Origin: Bacillus sp. REN16
Lineage (GTDB): Bacteria; Bacillota; Bacilli; Bacillales; Bacillaceae_L
Direction of reading: 5' to 3'
Length of the DNA: 64,000 nucleotides
NCBI RefSeq assembly: GCF_020731355.1
Contig: NZ_JAJFZK010000003.1
Span: 62,001-126,000 of the forward strand
Shown: piece after piece, positions 8,060 through 16,998 of the stretch
How positions within the stretch are numbered: the stretch's first letter is position 1
How the letters are laid out: each line of letters starts with the position of its first letter
Notes under the pieces: model-generated
The model's input: the letters and a program-made list of their open reading frames with translations, nothing else
Database searches by the model: none
Told to the model about the DNA's origin: nothing
Made by a program: the position numbers and the translations under genes

Positions 8060-9994
8060 TTATAAACTTTCCTCAAGCACCCGAACAAATCTTTTAAAAT
8101 CCTGTGCTTCCATTAATTTTTTCACAACAAGTGGCGTTTCACTAAGCGAGGCAATGTTTCCAATAATTTCACGGAGCTCTGTTTGAGACTCTTTTGAGAT
8201 TGAAAGCATGAAAACAAGCGAAACGAACTCATCTCCCCACTCCAGAGGCTCTTGTAATAATGCCACTGCTAGTACAGGCTTTTGAATGAGGGATGGGTCT
8301 CCATGCGGAATCGCAATCCCCCCGCCAATCGCTGTTGAGGATTTCCGTTCCCGGTTAACAGAGCTATGTATATACTCTCGGGTCACAAAGCCTTTTTCAT
8401 AAAGCGACATTGCAAGCATTTCAACAACCTCATACCGGTGTTCCTTTTGGACATCGAAAAAAGTGAGCTCTTCCCTTAGTAACGGAGAGAAAACATGGGC
8501 ATCCTGCGATTGACGTTTCTTTTTAACCTGAAGTTCTTCGACAAACTGATTTAATTTCTTCTTATCCTCCTGACTAAATAACGGGGAAATGACAATCGTT
8601 TCCACCTCTATGTTTTCAAGCGCAATGGTGGAGATAATAAAATCAACCTGCTTCTGACTTAAATAATGCGTGATCTCTGCTTTCCCGATACAGTCTAAAA
8701 TCTCGATTTCCTGATATTTTTGCTCAATTTTCGCCCGAAGTAAATGCGACATGCCGATTCCCATATGGCAAACAATCAAAGCCTTCTTTTTCTCTACCTG
8801 GCGTTTTGTTTCAAGCCTTTCAATCGAAGCTTGAAAATGAAGGACGATATAAGCCGCCTCATCCTCTGGAATCTCCAAATTAAAAATGTGATTTATTTCT
8901 TCAAGTGACAAAATCACCATACTAATCATATACGGATACATTTGTTTAATCTTCGAAAGAAGTGGGTTGGTAATTGGAAAACCGTAACGGATTCGGTTTA
9001 AGACCGAGTGCATATGTACGGTAAGTCCATTTGTTAAAATCGGGTCATCTTCAAATCGGAAAAGGGTAAGTTGGGTCATTTTTTCAAGGAGGGCTTGGAC
9101 AATCGCAACTGTTTCCTCATTATATTGAAGTATCTGCTGTGAGCCTTCCACCATCCGTTTTCCACTAATCAAATGCCAGGTAAAATAAACCTGTTCTACC
9201 TGCGGAAATTTTAATCGAAACGCCGATTCGAGTTGGATGAAGAACCAAGTCGCATACTGATATTCCTTCCGCTTTATGGCATCCTCTATTTCAGTATCTT
9301 TAACAAACACAGGTGATTTTTGACGTGTCCGCTTAATCATAACCAATGCATGAACAAGCAAACTTTCGACAGCCTCATCCGTAAACGAAATCGAACACTT
9401 ATTTTGCATATCTTTTAACACTCTTCTCACAGTTGAGATCTCATAGGGTAAAAATAAATCCAAGACAGCATTATTTTCAGTCTGGACTAGGTCGGATAAA
9501 TGCGCCAATGCATTCCGCTTCTTTAATTCTGTACCTTGTACGATATTCCCAATTCGCTGTTTTGAAACTAATTCTAGCTCAAAATATTGAAGCCAATTCA
9601 TAATCGTTTCCAAATCTTTTTTGATTGTAGCCTTTGGGACATAATAACGATCTGCCCAATATTTTAATGTAATTCCCTCCCGGCTTGTTAACAACTGAAA
9701 AGCCATCTCAAACAATCGTTCTTCAAACGTTTTCAGTTCACTTGATAGCATATCGCGTAAAATCTCCGACCGGTCGTACTCATCAATTATGATGGAAATC
9801 CCGATGCCCGGCTTACGAACCATACTAGCGCTATCATAATCCTGCAGAAACTCCTCCAAGCGGTCCAAATCATTCCGCACCGTTTTCTCCGCACAATCCA
9901 ATTTTTCTGCTAAATCGTTTATTTGTAATGTCCCATCCTCGTTAAGAAGCAACAATCTTAATAATTCCTTCTGTCTATGATTCATTCGAAGCAC
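8060..9994 (-). CDS. manR: PTS-regulated transcriptional activator of the mannose operon (BglG/MtlR type)
   Basis: 644 residues, the size of B. subtilis ManR. The domain order is an N-terminal Mga/HTH_11 pair (about 1-130), two PTS regulation domains (about 170-400, with histidines such as HMHSVLNRI and VLHFQ), an EIIB-Gat-like domain with the cysteine in KALIVCHMGIG, and a C-terminal EIIA-Mtl-like domain with GGGIAIPHGDP. Such proteins are activated or inhibited by phosphorylation from HPr and the cognate EII, linking expression to mannose import. It is transcribed towards manP and ends in its own terminator. Confidence 0.93.
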   Translation of the reverse strand: MLRMNHRQKELLRLLLLNEDGTLQINDLAEKLDCAEKTVRNDLDRLEEFLQDYDSASMVRKPGIGISIIIDEYDRSEILRDMLSSELKTFEERLFEMAFQLLTSREGITLKYWADRYYVPKATIKKDLETIMNWLQYFELELVSKQRIGNIVQGTELKKRNALAHLSDLVQTENNAVLDLFLPYEISTVRRVLKDMQNKCSISFTDEAVESLLVHALVMIKRTRQKSPVFVKDTEIEDAIKRKEYQYATWFFIQLESAFRLKFPQVEQVYFTWHLISGKRMVEGSQQILQYNEETVAIVQALLEKMTQLTLFRFEDDPILTNGLTVHMHSVLNRIRYGFPITNPLLSKIKQMYPYMISMVILSLEEINHIFNLEIPEDEAAYIVLHFQASIERLETKRQVEKKKALIVCHMGIGMSHLLRAKIEQKYQEIEILDCIGKAEITHYLSQKQVDFIISTIALENIEVETIVISPLFSQEDKKKLNQFVEELQVKKKRQSQDAHVFSPLLREELTFFDVQKEHRYEVVEMLAMSLYEKGFVTREYIHSSVNRERKSSTAIGGGIAIPHGDPSLIQKPVLAVALLQEPLEWGDEFVSLVFMLSISKESQTELREIIGNIASLSETPLVVKKLMEAQDFKRFVRVLEESL

Positions 9995-10079
9995 CTGCTT
10001 AAACTTTCAATATACAAAGTGTAACGTGATTTACTGGCCAAATCAATGTAAGTGCCACTGGGAAAAATTCACTATCCCA

Positions 10080-10113
10080 CAATAAAGAGCCACCCCACCG
10101 AGTGGAGCAGCCC
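10080..10113 (-). terminator. Intrinsic terminator of prs
   Basis: Minus-strand stem GCTGCTCCAC / GTGGGGTGGC (with G-U pairs) around a short loop, followed by TCTTTATT. It starts just after the prs stop codon. Confidence 0.7.
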
Positions 10114-10124
10114 GTTAAAAAGTT

Positions 10125-11075
10125 CTATTCAAATAAAGGACTCACAGCTTTTTCGTTGTGGATGCGGTCGATTGCGTTGACTAGCAATGGTGCAACGGAA
10201 ATGGTTGTGATTTTATCGATTCGTTTTTCTTCTGGTAATTGAATGGTATTTGTGATGACCAGTTCTTGAATTGGTGAAGACTCAATTCGTTCAATTGCTG
10301 GGCCTGATAAGACTGGGTGCGTACAGCATGCGTACACTCCCTTTGCTCCCATTTCTTTTAAGGCTTTCGCAGCAATGGTAATCGTTCCGGCTGTGTCAAT
10401 TAAGTCGTCGATAATGATGGCATTTTTCCCTTCGATATTACCAACGATATTCATGATTTGCGCCACATTTGGCTTCGGACGTCGTTTATCGATAAAGGCA
10501 ATTGGTGCATTTAACTGGCTTGCCAATTTTCTAGCCCGAACAACACCGCCTTGGTCAGGTGCAACTATGACGACATCTTCAAGCCCTTTTCCAGCAAAAT
10601 ATTCCGCAAGAAGCGGTACACCAAGCAATTGATCCACAGGAATATCGAAAAATCCTTGAATTTGCGGTGCGTGCAGATCCATAGTAACAACCCTTGTTGC
10701 ACCCGCTTTTTCAAGTAGATTTGCGATAAGCTTCGCTGTGATTGGTTCACGTGAGCGGGCTTTTCGGTCCTGGCGTGCATACCCGTAGTAAGGAATTACA
10801 ACATTGATGTTTTTAGCAGATGCCCTTTTTAGCGCATCAATCATGATTAACAGTTCCATCACGTGCTCGTTTGCTGGCTGTGAGGTCGATTGTACCAAGT
10901 ATACCTCACTTCCGCGCACACTTTCTTCTATGTTAATATGTATTTCTCCGTCACTAAAACGAGATACTGAACTTTTCCCTAACTCACAGCCAAGTAACGT
11001 TGCCATTTCCTCGGCTAATTTTGAATTTGAATTTAAACTAAACATTTTAAAACAATTGTTTAATTGGTAAGCCAC
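10125..11075 (-). CDS. prs: Ribose-phosphate pyrophosphokinase (PRPP synthetase)
   Basis: Makes PRPP from ribose-5-phosphate and ATP for nucleotide, histidine and tryptophan synthesis. Family motifs are complete: the flexible-loop segment [38 protein letters not shown] and the PRPP-binding [11 protein letters not shown]. The longest frame begins at a TTG at 11093, but that extension encodes the GGAGGA ribosome binding site. The GTG at 11075 is 6 bp after it and gives 316 residues, the usual size. In Bacillus the housekeeping prs lies beside glmU; here the neighbour is purU, so this may be a second copy (inference). Confidence 0.95.
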   Translation of the reverse strand: MAYQLNNCFKMFSLNSNSKLAEEMATLLGCELGKSSVSRFSDGEIHINIEESVRGSEVYLVQSTSQPANEHVMELLIMIDALKRASAKNINVVIPYYGYARQDRKARSREPITAKLIANLLEKAGATRVVTMDLHAPQIQGFFDIPVDQLLGVPLLAEYFAGKGLEDVVIVAPDQGGVVRARKLASQLNAPIAFIDKRRPKPNVAQIMNIVGNIEGKNAIIIDDLIDTAGTITIAAKALKEMGAKGVYACCTHPVLSGPAIERIESSPIQELVITNTIQLPEEKRIDKITTISVAPLLVNAIDRIHNEKAVSPLFE

Positions 11076-11181
11076 TGTTCGTCCTCCAAGCAAAAAATAG
11101 TCTATATATAATATAACCTAATTTTGCGGGCATTTACATAGGGCCAGGTCACAAATTTCGACAAATCTTAGTATAATCCAT

Positions 11182-11209
11182 AAAAAAGGACACCACGCAC
11201 GTGATGCCC
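11182..11209 (-). terminator. Intrinsic terminator of purU
   Basis: Minus-strand stem GGGCATCACG / CGTGGTGTCC followed by TTTTTTA, immediately downstream of the purU stop codon. Confidence 0.8.
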
Positions 11210-11215
11210 TCCATA

Positions 11216-12103
11216 TCAAAACACAATCGTCTTATTATGATCGACAATAATTCGGTCTTCCAGATGCCATTTTACTCCACGGGCGAGCACGTTTCTTTCG
11301 ATGTTTTGACCGATTTTTTTCAGTCTTGCCACATCGTCACGGTGATCAACGCGTGCAATATCTTGTTCAATAATCGGGCCCTCGTCCAAGTCGTTTGTGA
11401 CATAATGGGAGGTCGCACCAATTAATTTTACCCCGCGAGTATATGCACGCTCATACGGTCTTGCTCCGACAAACGCCGGCAGGAATGAGTGGTGAATGTT
11501 GATAATTTGATTTGGATATGCCGCGACAAAGTCCGGTGTTAACACCTGCATGTAACGTGCGAGCACGATTAAATCAATTTCATACTCTTTTAAAATTTGT
11601 AATTGCTGTTCCTCAACCTGCTTTCGGATGTCCTTGTTTGCAGGAATATAAATGAACGGAATACCGAGATTTTCAACAACAGGTCGCGCATCCTCATGAT
11701 TGCTCACGACAAGCGAAATATCCGTCATCAAGTCGCCGCTTTGCCATTCCCATAGAAGCTCATGCAAACAGTGCAGTTGCTTGGAAACAAAGATGGCTGT
11801 TCTTTTCACATTTTGGACATCGATTAGCTTCCACTTCATTGAAAATTTTTCTGCAACCTCTAAAAAAGCAGATTCCATTTCTGGCTTTTTCTCAGATAAG
11901 GATGGGCAGTCAAATTCAATGCGAAGATAAAATGTCCCTTCTTGATGATGGGTGGAATATTGGCTGGATTCAATGATATTCGCATCGAATGAATATAGTA
12001 ATTGGGAGATTGCCATCACGATTCCCGGTTGGTCGGGACAACTCACCAATAGCCTTCCATGATTCTGATTCTTGCTTTGAAACTCTTCCTTGTTAAAATA
12101 CAT
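11216..12103 (-). CDS. purU: Formyltetrahydrofolate deformylase
   Basis: Hydrolyses 10-formyl-THF to THF and formate, balancing one-carbon pools for purine and glycine synthesis. An N-terminal ACT domain (LVSCPDQPGIVMAIS...) precedes a formyltransferase-fold catalytic domain with INIHHSFLPAF and GATSHYVTNDLDEGPII. The ATG at 12109 is only one base after the GAGGT element. The second ATG at 12103 is 8 bp from it and is preferred, giving 295 residues. The gene has its own terminator and is separated from prs by 140 bp. Confidence 0.93.
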   Translation of the reverse strand: MYFNKEEFQSKNQNHGRLLVSCPDQPGIVMAISQLLYSFDANIIESSQYSTHHQEGTFYLRIEFDCPSLSEKKPEMESAFLEVAEKFSMKWKLIDVQNVKRTAIFVSKQLHCLHELLWEWQSGDLMTDISLVVSNHEDARPVVENLGIPFIYIPANKDIRKQVEEQQLQILKEYEIDLIVLARYMQVLTPDFVAAYPNQIINIHHSFLPAFVGARPYERAYTRGVKLIGATSHYVTNDLDEGPIIEQDIARVDHRDDVARLKKIGQNIERNVLARGVKWHLEDRIIVDHNKTIVF

Positions 12104-12171
12104 GTTCATTACCTCACATTAATTAATGAGAAATATTATAACAGTATCTTGGAGGGTTGTCTAAAAATTCC

Positions 12172-12240
12172 GGGTCAGAGGGACAGGTTCTGTGTCCCAC
12201 CACTTTTTCCCTGGGACAGTAAACCTGTCCCCATGTCACA
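12172..12240. repeat. Dispersed GGGACAGGT element (two arms)
   Basis: GGGACAGGTTCTGTGTCCCA at the left and TGGGACAGTAAACCTGTCCC at the right are near-inverted copies. The right end supplies the stop codon (complement of TCA, 12236-12238) of the adjacent regulator gene. Confidence 0.75.
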
Positions 12241-13894
12241 TCATATTCAAGAATTGTTCCCCTTTTGAGGATATAGTGGTACCAGCACGACCTTTTCGGA
12301 CGTTTAGAAGTCCCATTTTTTTCAGTACTTCAAGGCGCAGGCGTAATTGCTGGTCCGTGAGTGAGTTTTCCTTATCATTCATTTGTTTTTGTAAACCCTT
12401 TCTACCATAGGATTTATTCTGTTCTTTTCCCTTTTTCAAGATTTTCAACAGATTAATACTTTCTTCCAAAAACCCATGCTTTTCGATTTCATCAATGACT
12501 TCTTTGAGATCAATTTCATCATTATTAGAGGCTGTTTTTTTCTCAATCCCTTTAAAAAATAGCGGTAGTGAATCAATTTCAATGTCAAAAATATTTAGAC
12601 AGACACAATAAGAAACCACATTATACAGTTCCCTTACGTTTCCTGACCATTCATAACGAAGAAATGCATCAATCACTTCCCCGGAAAATGTGACAGTACC
12701 TTTTTTTAAGTGAGCTTTAAATGCATCAATTAGCATTTCTAGGTCTTCAATTCTTTCCGTTAATGAAGGCATTCGAATACGATACGAGGAGAGATACGAA
12801 TAAAAATCCCTACGAATCACGTTTTTATTTGCCAATTCTTGCAAACTATCAATTGTCGAAAAAATAAGTCGAATCTTTTGTAAAGCCTTTTCATCAAATC
12901 TTTCATTTATTTTAATCCACTCTAGCAGCTTACCCTGTAGTCGATTAGGGATGTGGTCTATATTTTTCATGTACAAGGTGCAACTTCTAGCCGCCTCCAA
13001 AACACCAGGTAACTTGGATTCCTTATCTCCGAAAAGCTCCTTTTCCATTTGTTTGGCATCCTTGTCCGCACAATTATAAATGTAAAACGGTAGAGACCTG
13101 TTCAACGATTCATTATGAATCATTTCTGCCATCATTCGTTTACCTGTCCCGGTTTCTCCCTCAATATGAATAATCTGATGTGTAACGGCAAGTTTTTGGG
13201 CAATGTTTTTCGTTTGTAACATGATTGGAGAACGTGTCCTAAATTGATCAAAGGTTTTTTGTTGATTTTGATCCTCTAGAATAGACGGACGATTTGCCAC
13301 CTTATTTTCAAACAAGAAAACCAATGAACGAATATATCCATTGAATAATAAAGTTTCCTCGAATTCCAAACTAAAATATTCGCATACTTCTTTTATTGTA
13401 TCAAATGAAATCACACGAGGGCCAAGATCAATCACCATTGGAAAGCCTTTAGGCACAAGATTTACCTCACCAGGTGTAACAACTACATCAATATTTTCCA
13501 TAATGGTTCCATTAGTGCCGAAAGGAAAATACACGTGTTCCGGTACGATTTGCTTTAAAGCATTTGCTGTTTGAATCGCATCTTTTTCATTATCATTGAC
13601 TACCAATATATGTTTTCCATGTGCGAGATGAAGTAATTCTTTCGTATTGACGATGTTCACCGTTCTTGATGCAGGGATGCACACACATTTTTCAGGGAGA
13701 AAAGGTTTTACGATTTCGGAAATTGCCGTTCCAGTAAGTAGCACGATATCCTGTTCCTTCACCATGCCATAGTTGAGTTCTTTTACACTGATCCAACTTA
13801 CATTTATCGACCCATTAAAAATATGATCAACCTGCTTAAATAAGTGTTGCAAATTCTCCTCTTGTATTCCAATTAGAATGAGTCTTCTATTCAT
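12236..13894 (-). CDS. Degenerate sigma-54-type AAA+ regulator with winged-helix C-terminus
   Basis: 552 residues. An N-terminal region (about 1-220) has no motif I can name. It is followed by an enhancer-binding-type AAA+ domain with Walker A GETGTGKR (about 246-253), ELFG, RIEDLEMLI and the R-finger-like WSGNVRELYN. Two hallmarks are missing. The GAFTGA loop that contacts sigma-54 should follow ELFG but is replaced by DKESKLPG, and the Walker B LFLDEI is replaced by LYMKNID. The C-terminus is not a Fis-type helix-turn-helix but a winged-helix-like segment (about 485-550). It therefore probably does not activate sigma-54 promoters (inference). It follows the M28/M20/symporter genes and is their likely regulator. 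Confidence 0.75.
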   Translation of the reverse strand: MNRRLILIGIQEENLQHLFKQVDHIFNGSINVSWISVKELNYGMVKEQDIVLLTGTAISEIVKPFLPEKCVCIPASRTVNIVNTKELLHLAHGKHILVVNDNEKDAIQTANALKQIVPEHVYFPFGTNGTIMENIDVVVTPGEVNLVPKGFPMVIDLGPRVISFDTIKEVCEYFSLEFEETLLFNGYIRSLVFLFENKVANRPSILEDQNQQKTFDQFRTRSPIMLQTKNIAQKLAVTHQIIHIEGETGTGKRMMAEMIHNESLNRSLPFYIYNCADKDAKQMEKELFGDKESKLPGVLEAARSCTLYMKNIDHIPNRLQGKLLEWIKINERFDEKALQKIRLIFSTIDSLQELANKNVIRRDFYSYLSSYRIRMPSLTERIEDLEMLIDAFKAHLKKGTVTFSGEVIDAFLRYEWSGNVRELYNVVSYCVCLNIFDIEIDSLPLFFKGIEKKTASNNDEIDLKEVIDEIEKHGFLEESINLLKILKKGKEQNKSYGRKGLQKQMNDKENSLTDQQLRLRLEVLKKMGLLNVRKGRAGTTISSKGEQFLNMM

Positions 13895-13921
13895 AAAATC
13901 CCGTCCTGATTTTCATATATT

Positions 13922-13950
13922 AGAAAAGGCTGTTGGATATGCAACAGCCT
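13922..13950 (-). terminator. Terminator after the M28 peptidase gene
   Basis: Minus-strand perfect 9-bp stem AGGCTGTTG / CAACAGCCT followed by TTTTCTA. It separates the peptidase gene from the regulator gene. Confidence 0.75.
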
Positions 13951-13986
13951 CATTTCTTCTATTCTATAATGGGTAGTCCATGTTTA

Positions 13987-15726
13987 TCAATTATTTTCAA
14001 TATCTAAAACCTTGTCAACAATTCGATTCGCTTGTAAAAGTGCATAGTTTACCTTGTTTATACTTCTTGTCAATTCTGTTCTAAGTAAAAAAAATTCATG
14101 TGTTTGTGGCTCAACTTGTTCAAGCTTTGAAATATCAGACAGGGATGGAATCACAACTGGGTTTACAGCTAAATCCTGATCAAATCGGTTACCCTTCACA
14201 TAATTCAAAGGAACCAATTCTTGTGAAAGTTGTATAATTCCTTCGTTAAACAAATATTCATATTCGGAAAGATTTTCACCATTTTCAATAAGCCCGTACA
14301 TTTTGTTAAGTTTGTTTTCTAATTCGATAACGCGTTCGAGCGCTACCCCAAAATCAATGGCACCCTTTGCTTGGTCTGCATATTGATTCAGCGCATCTTT
14401 CATCTCGGCAACCGAAAGGCGATGGTTTACAGGAATAATGGGTGCAGTCGCAAGATCATAAACGATATCCAAATAAACTTGGCAATCTCGTCTTAAATTC
14501 TTAAGATCAATTTTGTCTATCATGTCCTCAGTTGTATGCCACCACCATCCGTATCCTCCTGTTTTTCCACCGCCAAATAATTGTCCAAAGGCCTGTGCCG
14601 CAGGTTCTTCTGAAGCCGGCTGCTCGGAAAGACCCATTAATAAGGATGGCATTCCTGTTCCCCAGAAGCTTTGGTCTCCAGCGCGGCTATACCGTGACCC
14701 ATTAAAGTGCTGATTCGCAATTTTTAGAACAGATCGTTTGACAATTTCTTTCGTTTCCGCCATACAGTTATTTTCTGACAAAATGCTCGCACCTTTTGCT
14801 CCTACAGAATCAATATTGACATGGGCTACCCCATTTTCATGAAGCTCCTCCCAATTCTGGTCACAGTACCACGTTGAAGCTGCATATCTTCCGTGAGAAT
14901 GGCCAGACCAAAATGCAAAACGAACCGATCGCCTTAATTCACTTTTATGACTTGCGATGATGCGTGCAACCTCGACCATTGTTGCATTCGCCGTTCCATT
15001 ATCCATAGCCCCATAATGCCATGAATCAATATGGCCACTGAACAACACAAATTTTTCTGGTTCTACATTCCCTTTGATTTCACCTGTTAAAAAGGGTATC
15101 TTCCTCCATCCGGTGTCAACTTTTGTTTGGACACGGGCATTTGCACGCACGTTTTCACTGAGGATGCTCTTAATCTCATTCCCACGCTTTGCCGTTAAAG
15201 ACACAACTGGAAGATTTGGTAATAATGGGAATGTTTTCGTTGTCGGACTTCCCCATACTGATGAAACAATCATTTCATGTGTGTACTCCGCATTAATAAA
15301 AATGGCTGCGATTGCACCTGATGCTTCTGCTCTTTCAACAGAAGGACCTGTTGCAAGACCATCGATAAGTACGATTTTCCCCTGTACATTTTGGTTTAAA
15401 AAATCGACTTCCAGACCTTTTCCAACATACACAATTGGTCCTTCTACCCCACCTTCAGGAGTTGTCGCTCCCATTGAATGAGTAATACATGTAAATGGAA
15501 CTCCTTCAACTTCTATGTCTCCACTTACAGGGAGGCTAATATAGGCATCACAAAACTCTAGCACAGGTTCAATTCCGAATTCCTCTAGCTTACCTTTTAC
15601 ATAATAAAACGCGCGAAGCTCTTCTTCAGAACCTGATAAACGAACTTCTTGTGCGATATTTTTTGTATATTCCATTAAAAGCTCTGCATTTACTTCTTCA
15701 AATAGGGGTTTTACTCCACTTTCCAT
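13987..15726 (-). CDS. M28-family peptidase-like protein with inserted PA domain
   Basis: 579 residues. A PA-like insertion (about 90-190) sits within an M28 aminopeptidase fold. The first zinc-ligand motif SGHIDSWHYGAMDNGTAN (about 230-250) is intact. The usual W-G-x-E-E-x-G-x-x-GS motif, which carries the catalytic glutamate, reads WSGHSHGRYAAST here. Later residues include HVNIDSVGAKG and HTTEDMIDKID, so a metal site could remain. No signal peptide is present, so it acts in the cytoplasm. It lies 21 bp downstream of the M20 peptidase. It may be an unusual peptidase or amidohydrolase, or a non-catalytic variant. Confidence 0.8.
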   Translation of the reverse strand: MESGVKPLFEEVNAELLMEYTKNIAQEVRLSGSEEELRAFYYVKGKLEEFGIEPVLEFCDAYISLPVSGDIEVEGVPFTCITHSMGATTPEGGVEGPIVYVGKGLEVDFLNQNVQGKIVLIDGLATGPSVERAEASGAIAAIFINAEYTHEMIVSSVWGSPTTKTFPLLPNLPVVSLTAKRGNEIKSILSENVRANARVQTKVDTGWRKIPFLTGEIKGNVEPEKFVLFSGHIDSWHYGAMDNGTANATMVEVARIIASHKSELRRSVRFAFWSGHSHGRYAASTWYCDQNWEELHENGVAHVNIDSVGAKGASILSENNCMAETKEIVKRSVLKIANQHFNGSRYSRAGDQSFWGTGMPSLLMGLSEQPASEEPAAQAFGQLFGGGKTGGYGWWWHTTEDMIDKIDLKNLRRDCQVYLDIVYDLATAPIIPVNHRLSVAEMKDALNQYADQAKGAIDFGVALERVIELENKLNKMYGLIENGENLSEYEYLFNEGIIQLSQELVPLNYVKGNRFDQDLAVNPVVIPSLSDISKLEQVEPQTHEFFLLRTELTRSINKVNYALLQANRIVDKVLDIENN

Positions 15727-15747
15727 TTTTTGTTCACTTCCATCCCT

Positions 15748-16893
15748 TTATTCGTTTGCTAATCTTGAAATTAGTATGGCAACTAGTGCACTACGGACTG
15801 GCATTTGTGAGATGAGAAGATGCTCATTTGGCGCGTGGGCACCATCTCCAACCGGTCCTAAACCATCTAAAGTTGGGGCAAATTGAGAGGCAAAGCTTCC
15901 ATCACTCCCGCCACCACTGGCTTGCTCTTCGAGATCAAAATTAAGATAGTCCTTTGCAATATCCTTTGCTGTTTCAAACATTTTGCTAATTGCAGCCGTT
16001 TTTTCCATTGGTGGTCGGTTAATTCCGCCTGTCACTTCTATCGATAGCCCTTCCTTAGAAGGGGTGATACCTCGAATTAATGGAATAATTTTATCAAATT
16101 CTTCATTATTTAAGACACGCAAATCTAATTCTGCTTCTGCTTCAGCAGCAACCACATTCGATGCACTCCCACCTTTAATAAGACCCACATTTAATGTCGT
16201 TCCTTTTTCAAAGTCTGTTAAGCCGTGCAAATACAAGGTTTGACGCGCTAACTCTTCAATGGCACTTACTCCTTTTTCAGGTTCAATCCCTGAATGTGCT
16301 GCACGTCCATTCACTTTAATGGTGAAAATACCGACACCTTTACGTGAGGTTTTTAGTTTTCCGGTTGTTGAGCTTGCAGATTCTAATACAAGTACATATT
16401 TACTTTTTTTCGCTTCGGCTTCGATTAAATCACGTGAGCATTCACTTCCGATTTCCTCATCAGAGGTAAACAGCATCACAACCTTTGATTTTAACGGAAC
16501 CTGTATAGTTTGTAAGGCATGCAAGGCGAACAGTCCTTGCACAATTCCACCCTTCATGTCGAATGAACCGGGTCCATAAAGCTTATCCCCTTCAATTCGG
16601 AATGGAAGTTTTTTAAGTGTGCCTCTGGGCCAAACCGTGTCCATATGCGCCAATATTAAAATTTGGTCCTCCCCATCTCCTATTACACAGCGAAGATGAT
16701 TTCCTCGTTTCTCATTTTCAAAGGCTTCAATTGTGCCGCCGACATACTTTGCGTATAGCATTTTCAACTGCTCCCCAACTTGGTCGACCATTACTTTTTC
16801 AAGGGAAGGTGATTCAATTTCAACTAAACTTTTAAGGACCCCAACCATCTCGGATTGTTTTCCCTTTAAAAACTCAACAACTTGTTGTTCCAT
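15748..16893 (-). CDS. M20-family metallopeptidase (carboxypeptidase G2-like)
   Basis: 381 residues with the complete dinuclear zinc site of the M20 family: ILAHMDTVWP, GSFDMKGG, TSDEEIGS and the late HAPNEHL. A dimerisation lid domain (about 185-290) contains KVNGRAAHSG. It would release a C-terminal glutamate or another amino acid from small peptides or acyl-amino acids in the cytoplasm. No signal peptide is seen. It is 21 bp upstream of the M28 gene and 105 bp downstream of the symporter, from which a strong hairpin separates it. Confidence 0.9.
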   Translation of the reverse strand: MEQQVVEFLKGKQSEMVGVLKSLVEIESPSLEKVMVDQVGEQLKMLYAKYVGGTIEAFENEKRGNHLRCVIGDGEDQILILAHMDTVWPRGTLKKLPFRIEGDKLYGPGSFDMKGGIVQGLFALHALQTIQVPLKSKVVMLFTSDEEIGSECSRDLIEAEAKKSKYVLVLESASSTTGKLKTSRKGVGIFTIKVNGRAAHSGIEPEKGVSAIEELARQTLYLHGLTDFEKGTTLNVGLIKGGSASNVVAAEAEAELDLRVLNNEEFDKIIPLIRGITPSKEGLSIEVTGGINRPPMEKTAAISKMFETAKDIAKDYLNFDLEEQASGGGSDGSFASQFAPTLDGLGPVGDGAHAPNEHLLISQMPVRSALVAILISRLANE

Positions 16894-16947
16894 GCTTATG
16901 CCACCTTATTTTTAAAATCATATTTCTGAAATGTTCCTAAACTACAA

Positions 16948-16980
16948 ACACCTATGTTACCTTATTCGCAACATAGGTGT
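16948..16980 (-). terminator. Hairpin between symporter and M20 genes
   Basis: Perfect 11-bp stem ACACCTATGTT / AACATAGGTGT. The tail on the minus strand is only weakly T-rich (TTGTAGTTT), so partial termination or mRNA processing is as likely as full termination. Confidence 0.5.
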
Positions 16981-16998
16981 TCAATTCCTTCAGTTTAT

